This document shows positions 58,216 through 64,000 of a DNA stretch of 64,000 nucleotides, one piece after another. Position 1 is the stretch's first letter. Each line of letters begins with the position of its first letter. The position numbers and the translations under genes were made by a program. The stretch is from Pisaster brevispinus (taxonomy: Eukaryota; Echinodermata; Asteroidea; Forcipulatida; Asteriidae): positions 17,242,592 to 17,306,591 of the forward strand of contig JAMKCF010000007.1 of the NCBI GenBank assembly GCA_023634235.1. The letters run 5' to 3'. A model generated the notes under the pieces. That model had not been told where the DNA came from, ran no database searches, and was given only the letters and a program-made list of their open reading frames with translations.

Positions 58216-58465
58216 ATTGATTTGTCAACATTCCTCATGGCATTTGCAACCCAGTTACCAGCTATACACAACATGTGATAAGAAGTTTACGGATAGAGGC
58301 AATTACACAGAAAGACAATGAACTTCTGAACACTATTGGACTTGGACAGTCTTAACATAAACTGCTACATGTATTTGAATTGATCAAACCATGGATTATT
58401 ACAAAGAGGATTCTAATGTCAGCCTGAATGAACTGCTCACACCAGGAGCCCAGCAGTTTACAAAG
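58216..58465 (+). CDS. Candidate exon with 5' UTR and first 25 codons of an unrecognised gene
   Basis: A strong acceptor (tttttccag) precedes the exon. After about 175 nt of UTR-like sequence, ATG at 58391 opens MDYYKEDSNVSLNELL then TPGAQQFTK, ending at AAG|GTATAC in phase 0. The short acidic, soluble-looking N-terminus lacks a signal peptide. No family is recognised. The next supportable exon is the 27-nt microexon at 61204. An acceptor before the UTR implies at least one upstream non-coding exon. Confidence 0.45.
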
Positions 58466-61203
58466 GTATACTGCACTTAAAACTCATCTTTAACTCTTGT
58501 ACAGCTCAGAGAAAGGCTCCAAGCGCAAACAACATTTACTTGAGAGCTCATCAAACTTGGATAAGTTCACCACGTAAACCTGTACGACTCTGCATCAATA
58601 TGCGGTTAACCTTGAGTAAAAAGACAATATACTGTATTAAGAGAGCCCCAGACACTGCCCTGTGCAATTACAAGTCCCTTAGAGAGTTTTGCAACTTACG
58701 CTCAACTTTACTGAGATGGTCAGACATTACATCAACAGAAAGCCCCTGAAACTGCGTTCAGCTTGCTGTAAAATTTGCTGTTTCTACATGTACATTAGAG
58801 GAAGTGACTATTTATTACTGATAAACTTGCAATGTAAAAACTTCTGCAGGAGAAGAGCTGTTTGGTCTTGACATTTCAAATGGTTTACCTGGTTGCTCAA
58901 ATAGAGGAGGAAATCTTGAAGTGCTGTCTTGTTGTGAGGTCAAACCACAAAAGTATCGTCAACACGGCAGAGCCAGAGGTTGGGGTGAAATTCAACATTT
59001 TCCATGGTGTCCAGTTCAGTCTTTTCCATGAACAAATATACTAGGACAACACATGAAAAAAAAAATGTTTTTAAGAATTGGTCTCGCCACCTGAAGAAGG
59101 ATAATGAAACACAAGTTGGGAGTAGCTCGTTTATTTAGTCAGGAAAGATTCTTGTGCAGTCAGTGATGGTAGGGTCAGCTTGTACACATTATTTGGCGAT
59201 CCAGACATGTTTCTTTGGTTGGTATGTTGGTTTGTTGGTGAAAAGGGAAACTTAGTTATTGACTGAGTTGGAGGTTCTTGGTGATGATATTGAACTGGCT
59301 TGTGTTTTTGATGTGTTGCGAAGTGTGGCCCATCAGTGTGTGGAGGATCTAGGTGCAAGGTCTTGCTGTGTTGTTAGTCAGGGAGTCGATGGAAGCTACA
59401 ACGCCATGGTGCTCAAGGATGACTGTATTTTAATGTTTGTTTTACAAGATTTGTATTGAAAAGTTTTTCACGGTCAGCAATTTAGAGGACTCGCTTTAGA
59501 GAAAGAAAAACTATCGGCCACAGCCCTTCTAAGGACACACAAGGAAATCATCATCTAGAGGATTATGTTGGAGGCTTAAATGTTTTTGCAAATATGAGGA
59601 ATGACATTGATGATAAATAATTACAGACTTAATGAGAAATGTGTTTTCCTGTTATCAACCCAGTCGACAATGTTAGCCGTTTATTAGACTCAGCAGACAG
59701 TTTTCTCAACTTACCTGCTTTGAAGTTTGCCTAAAAACATCAGTTGCCTCTGAGTACCTACATGTTCAGCAATGTTTGATCAGCACTGACTAAGTTGTGA
59801 TGTAAATGAGTTACTGTCTCGCACAGATCTGCTGACTGGTTACCTGTGATAATGACCTGAAAGTTTTCTAATAGGAATGAAACAGCTTGTATTTAAAAAT
59901 TATACAGTTACCTGTACGTACTGTGTGGATTGCGGATCACTTCTACATGTATTCGCTACTTCTACTCCCATGTCCATCTGCTCTCTGGAGCCTGAAGTTG
60001 GCATGAAAGCATTCCCAACCCCTGCGCTGCACATATCGGCACATTCAACAATGTTCTGTCAGCAGCTGCAACGTGTTGAATACCCTCTTCCTCCTTTCCT
60101 GCCTGTTACCATCTGAGGTTTGCCTGAAAACTTAAAATGTCCAGCAATACTCTCCATCAGCAGTGAGCCAGTTACTATCATTCAGAGAGTAGCATGTTTT
60201 CCTCTCATTGCCATCCATTGATGTTCCCCCCCGGTGTGGTCTGCCTGAAAACTTTCCAAGGACTCTGTACAGCTTGCAAAATGGCACTCCAGATGTTTTT
60301 CTCCGCCATGAAAGAGCATCTAACAGGACTGAACATGTGTAGCTGCTCAACAACCAGGATGTACTTCAGCTGTAAGGAAATAAATAAAGGTATGTACAAT
60401 AACAATAAGATCAGCTGAAAACGTAACTAAAAACAAAAAAGAATAATAACAATAGTTGTTTCGGGCTTTCCATTCACCTAAAAATAAAGCAAACAAAAAC
60501 AATAGGTGTTCGTGCATCAGCGGAACACCTAAACAAGTACTGTGCCAGATGTTAGGGCACCTTCATCAAAATGATGGGTACCTGCAATGGGCCTTCAATT
60601 AACCTACTTTCAATTACAAAATTTATAAAATATTGTTAAAAGGGTGGGGCATCCAGGCCAAGAGCAGGGAAAGCCTTTGGTTGCTATGAAGTTAGAGATA
60701 TCGCTGCTCGTACCACAAAGTGTCCAATCTGGACCAAAAAAAACCCCATACATGTAGAAAATCCTGATTGAAGTTGCACTATTTTTCAAACTGCTGATTC
60801 GGGGTCTGCTTACTTTTTTTATCTACTTTTGAAGAAAATAAAGCTGACTACTTTATTCATACAGAACTGTCAATTTTGTATTAGTAATTAGTTCCTTTAG
60901 CACATTCGTGACTTTGTTAAAATGAAAAAAATTAGTTTTGCTCGCAGAGCGCTGTGTACAAACCAATGCATCATAGAGATCTATAGAGATAGGCCACTTT
61001 GTGAAAAATACTACGCTTCCAGATAGGTCACTTCGTAAAATCACTATGCCTAGTTGTTTTAATCAGTCAATCCTACAGGCAGCCACTGTTATTTTAAACA
61101 TATTTTATATTTCATTTTCCTTTGATAGCCTTCACATGAGGGTCTACAGTCTAAACAACTGCCGATTGCCATAACCCTCCCTAATGTGGTTCACCATCTT
61201 TAG
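58466..61203. other. Presumed intron with degenerate repeats
   Basis: Between the two candidate exons, words such as gtttgcctgaaaac and cagcaatgtt...atcagca recur near 59728, 60114 and 60236. Short ORFs here have no recognisable domain. Confidence 0.35.
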
Positions 61204-61230
61204 GATGCAGACACTTTCAGCACAGGAATG
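61204..61230 (+). CDS. Candidate 27-nt microexon
   Basis: Preceded by ...catctttag and followed by a consensus GTAAGT donor, these 27 nt are phase 0 at both ends and encode DADTFSTGM. Joined to the exon ending at 58465 they continue an open frame (...QQFTK|DADTFSTGM). Size and phase suit an optional exon. Evidence is splice-site context only. Confidence 0.35.
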
Positions 61231-62453
61231 GTAAGTGACAAAGAGATTAATCTTTACTTTGCTATTTCAGAAGAATTCTTTATACTAAAAAGAGCTAGAT
61301 ATAAGTTTACCCTAGGAATTAGCAATAGGGATAGCCTACTAGTGATTGAGCTTCTGGCTGTTTTGTGTTTTGAACATTATGGATGTAACAGTAACTTATT
61401 CCCCTCGATTTCACACAAAATGTATCGCTTGCCACTCATCATTTGCTTCTCAATATTACCATTCATTGTTCACAACCTTGTTCAATCTAAGTAATTTTGC
61501 AAAATCTCTGGACAAACTCAGTCCCTGTGTAGCAGTGCTGTGTAGTCAAGTTGCCGTTGTTCAAAAGTATTTCACAATAAGCACTCTTCCAAAATGGAAT
61601 GATGTATCGGAGATATGTGCCTAGCAGGGCAGTGTGACAATGAAATATTTCACATTAGTTCTCATGATGTTTTTCTCTAACAGCCCTACCCAACAGTATT
61701 AGTTAAATACTTTATTGAAACATGTTTTTTCTCTTTTACCTTGTCTTTAATCTCAGATTCTCTACATGGTGTTACCCCCTGCAAGTTTGTCTTCAGGTCC
61801 TGGACTCCTAGTTCAAATGCACCTGTCATTAATGGGTAAGAATAGTTACATTCAAAATTAAGAATTGTGTAACAGTCACAAGTAACTGGAACAAAGCAGT
61901 GTAGAAAATGTCCTTTAATCACCATTGAGATTTATCTTACTTTAGTTTGAAATCTGAGATAAATCAAGCGATAGTTCTTCATAATATTTTTGAAAGTGAT
62001 AATCTTGATTTAAAACCTCCATGTGCACATTCAACGAGACCTTCAGGAACAAAAACCAAAGTTACCCCTAAGCTGCTCTGAACTCCTAAAAGAGTAAATC
62101 AATTGTGTTTTGGGGGAACTTTTAAAGCATAGAGTGAATTGAAAACATCCTTAGTCTGTCCCTTCCAGATGTCTTACAATTCACTTAAAGTGCAACGTGA
62201 AAAAAATGTTGAAAAGGAAAGATACAACTTAGAGAAATGATTACCAGGTGCAACTATGTCTTCTGGTCTTGTTCTGACTTTCCAAAAAATAATTGGTCAC
62301 TTTCCTCACAAAATGAACTGATGACTTGAATGCACTTTTTCTTATCTTGACACAGATAGATTACAGGTACATAAATTGTATACTCTTCCATATGTATACA
62401 TAACTTGTAAAGTCTGTTAATACTTTATGTGTTTCCTTGTGTGTTTGTTGCAG
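61231..62453. other. Presumed intron, nothing recognised
   Basis: No supported gene. ORFs at 61228-61624 read through the donor site and are not called. Confidence 0.35.
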
Positions 62454-62594
62454 AATCAAGTAGTCAAGCGAATAGGATGTTTTTTTCATTCTGGAATATT
62501 TGAGCAGAAGACAAACTTTCTTCAAGGACTCTGTGAATGTATTGGACATCCCATCAAACCACGCTGCATGCAAGCTGCAAGATACACTTCTTGA
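62454..62594 (+). CDS. Possible further exon (47 codons to TGA), uncertain
   Basis: A strong pyrimidine-rich acceptor (gtttccttgtgtgtttgttgcag) precedes AATCAAGTAG. In phase 0, continuing from the microexon, it reads NQVVKRIGCFFHSGIFEQ and on to a TGA at 62592-62594. The downstream sequence repeats a gactctgtgaac-like word three times and looks non-coding, so this may instead be an alternative or non-coding terminal exon. Confidence 0.22.
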   Translation, partial: NQVVKRIGCFFHSGIFEQKTNFLQGLCECIGHPIKPRCMQAARYTS

Positions 62595-63723
62595 GGAGAT
62601 TTTTATAATTTCTGCAAGGATTTTTTGAACACTGAAACATCATCAACTGATGCTACAAGTTTCAATCCATCAAAGACTCTGTGAACAATGTGGACATAAA
62701 TGAACCCAAACTCACTGTCTCTTGAGATGCAGCTCTAGAGTTATCTAATCCTACATCTCAAAGCCTGGATTGGAGACAGAATTCCTGAAGACTCTTTGAA
62801 CACTTGAGATACAAATGAGATGAGAAGGATACATCAGTTCTGTTAAGACTTTCGTGTTTGCAAGATCGAAGACATTTCTGAACCCACATTGACATTGTAC
62901 TCTTTGGAACCTCAATGAGATCAACATTACATGGACCAGAGCGTTTGTATATAGTATTTGAAAAAAGCAATTGAGAAATGTTTAAGTTTAAATTTTAAAA
63001 ATACTTAGGATAGTCAGGGAACAAATCAAACCATTAGTTTAAATATTGTCACCATTTTCAAGAACAGACAAATGTGTAAAAAAGGAATTTCAAAAAAGTC
63101 AATTCAATATTTATACAGAAATTAATTTTTTTCATAACATTAAAAAAAAATTCAATTGTTCTAGTCATAAAATTAATAGATTTGCTACTCAAATTAGCAC
63201 ACAGATAAAATCACCCGATTTATCACTTTAAATTTTCACAACAGGGCAATCTTCAATTTGCCTACATGTATTTCCCATAAAGAAGTACCAGTGCTTGCAG
63301 AGTGCCAAAAAACAAGTGCTCTTGCTTTTGAGTCTTCAGGAAAAGACAATCTACCTGACCTAAGATAAATTGAGTTTTCTCATACTCCAATTTTGTTTAT
63401 GCATTGGTTTTTGTATGATGCTCTGCACACAGACCATATTTGCACAATTTTAAATCTCCACTTTCATGTCTTGTCAAATTTCAAAGCTAAAGTGACTAAA
63501 AGTCTCAAAACCAGTTGTTTCAAAAACTTCAAATGCAGTTTTCTCCAAACATGAAAGTTTTGCTGCTGCAGGGGCTTATAAAGTGTCTCTTTGTGAAAAC
63601 GGTGACGATCTCTTTGCCAAATCAGTATTAAAGTAAAAATGTAGCATTAATTAAGGTATAGTCATCTGTTCATGCATGAATGTGTATAGGATTAGGGCAG
63701 TAAAAGGGCTTTAACTAAGTGAA
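62595..63723. other. Presumed intronic or 3' sequence
   Basis: The word aag(g/a)actctgtgaa recurs near 62524, 62668 and (diverged) 62788. No supported gene. Confidence 0.3.
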
Positions 63724-63963
63724 ATGGCATTACTAAATAATTTGTTAAACAGTCTCTTCCAAAAACCAAAAAGTGAACTAAAAGACAGGATTGAAACAAA
63801 TAGTGTTTCCAACAAATGCAGTGAAAGGAAAACCAAATTAAACAGTCTCTTCCAAAAACCAAAAAGTGAACTTAAAGATAGGATTGAAACAAATAGTGTT
63901 TCCAACAAATGCAGTGAAAGGAAAACAAGTATAGATTACAATAGAAAAGGTATCTTAAAATAG
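63724..63963 (+). repeat. Tandem duplication of a 90-bp unit within a 79-codon ORF
   Basis: Two adjacent 90-bp units (about 63745-63834 and 63835-63924) encode LNSLFQKPKSELKDRI plus ETNSVSNKCSERKT twice. Inside the shared part only two substitutions are seen (cta/ctt, gac/gat), both synonymous in this plus-strand frame. The ORF starts with ATG at 63724. No homologous family is recognised, and with two sites the synonymous bias may be chance. The minus strand is also open here. Confidence 0.6.
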
Positions 63964-64000
63964 GTTGTCAACCCTTAAACCAGCAGGAGTACTAAATGAC

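Noticed and set aside
22150..58465. One very long gene from a first exon at 22 kb to the coding start at 58 kb
   Set aside because: Only splice-site-like words support the 22 kb exon; nothing in the sequence links it to the exon at 58216.

Overview
This 64 kb window is metazoan nuclear DNA: AT-rich, gene-poor and full of eukaryotic mobile elements (a Penelope-like retroelement with a hammerhead ribozyme, a LINE fragment, tRNA-derived SINE sequence, Helitron-like tandem copies, a hAT-type MITE, foldback elements, satellites). The repeat styles and immunoglobulin-type receptors suggest a marine invertebrate deuterostome, plausibly an echinoderm such as a sea star. That placement is an inference, because no diagnostic marker gene is present.

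Region 1 (1-20.3 kb) is a duplicated receptor cluster. Two single-exon, type I membrane proteins lie on the minus strand (5663-7438 and 11008-12432). Each has a signal peptide, three Ig domains, one transmembrane helix and a tyrosine-motif tail. The ectodomains are close paralogs, with domain 2 almost unchanged and the N-terminal V-like domain most diverged. The transmembrane and cytoplasmic parts are unrelated: one tail carries two ITIM motifs, the other a three-tyrosine tail with an ITAM-like spacing. Orphan pieces of both tail types lie nearby (9458-9582, 13362-13466, 20128-20336). This looks like a paired-receptor system that duplicates, swaps tails and decays. Flanking DNA is segmentally duplicated (about 2.3-5.7 kb, 14.9-15.6 kb and 17-20.1 kb). 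A Penelope-like element has inserted into one copy and is absent from the matching place in another.

Region 2 (20.3-37.3 kb) has no convincing complete gene. It holds degenerate long-period repeats, a LINE reverse transcriptase remnant with a pentanucleotide tail, a tRNA-derived SINE and a foldback element nested inside another terminal-inverted-repeat element.

Region 3 (37.3-50 kb) is repeat-dominated: a roughly 1 kb C-rich 16-bp minisatellite, a head-to-tail pair of 1,032-bp Helitron/Helentron-like units rich in CRE palindromes, a hAT-type MITE with its target-site duplication, and a satellite of about 155-197 bp periods.

Region 4 (50-64 kb) has palindromic repeats and hairpins, then what looks like the 5' part of a plus-strand gene: a first coding exon at 58216-58465, a 27-nt in-frame microexon at 61204-61230 and perhaps a further exon at 62454. 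The product is not recognised. The window ends in a 90-bp in-frame duplication whose only substitutions inside the unit are synonymous.
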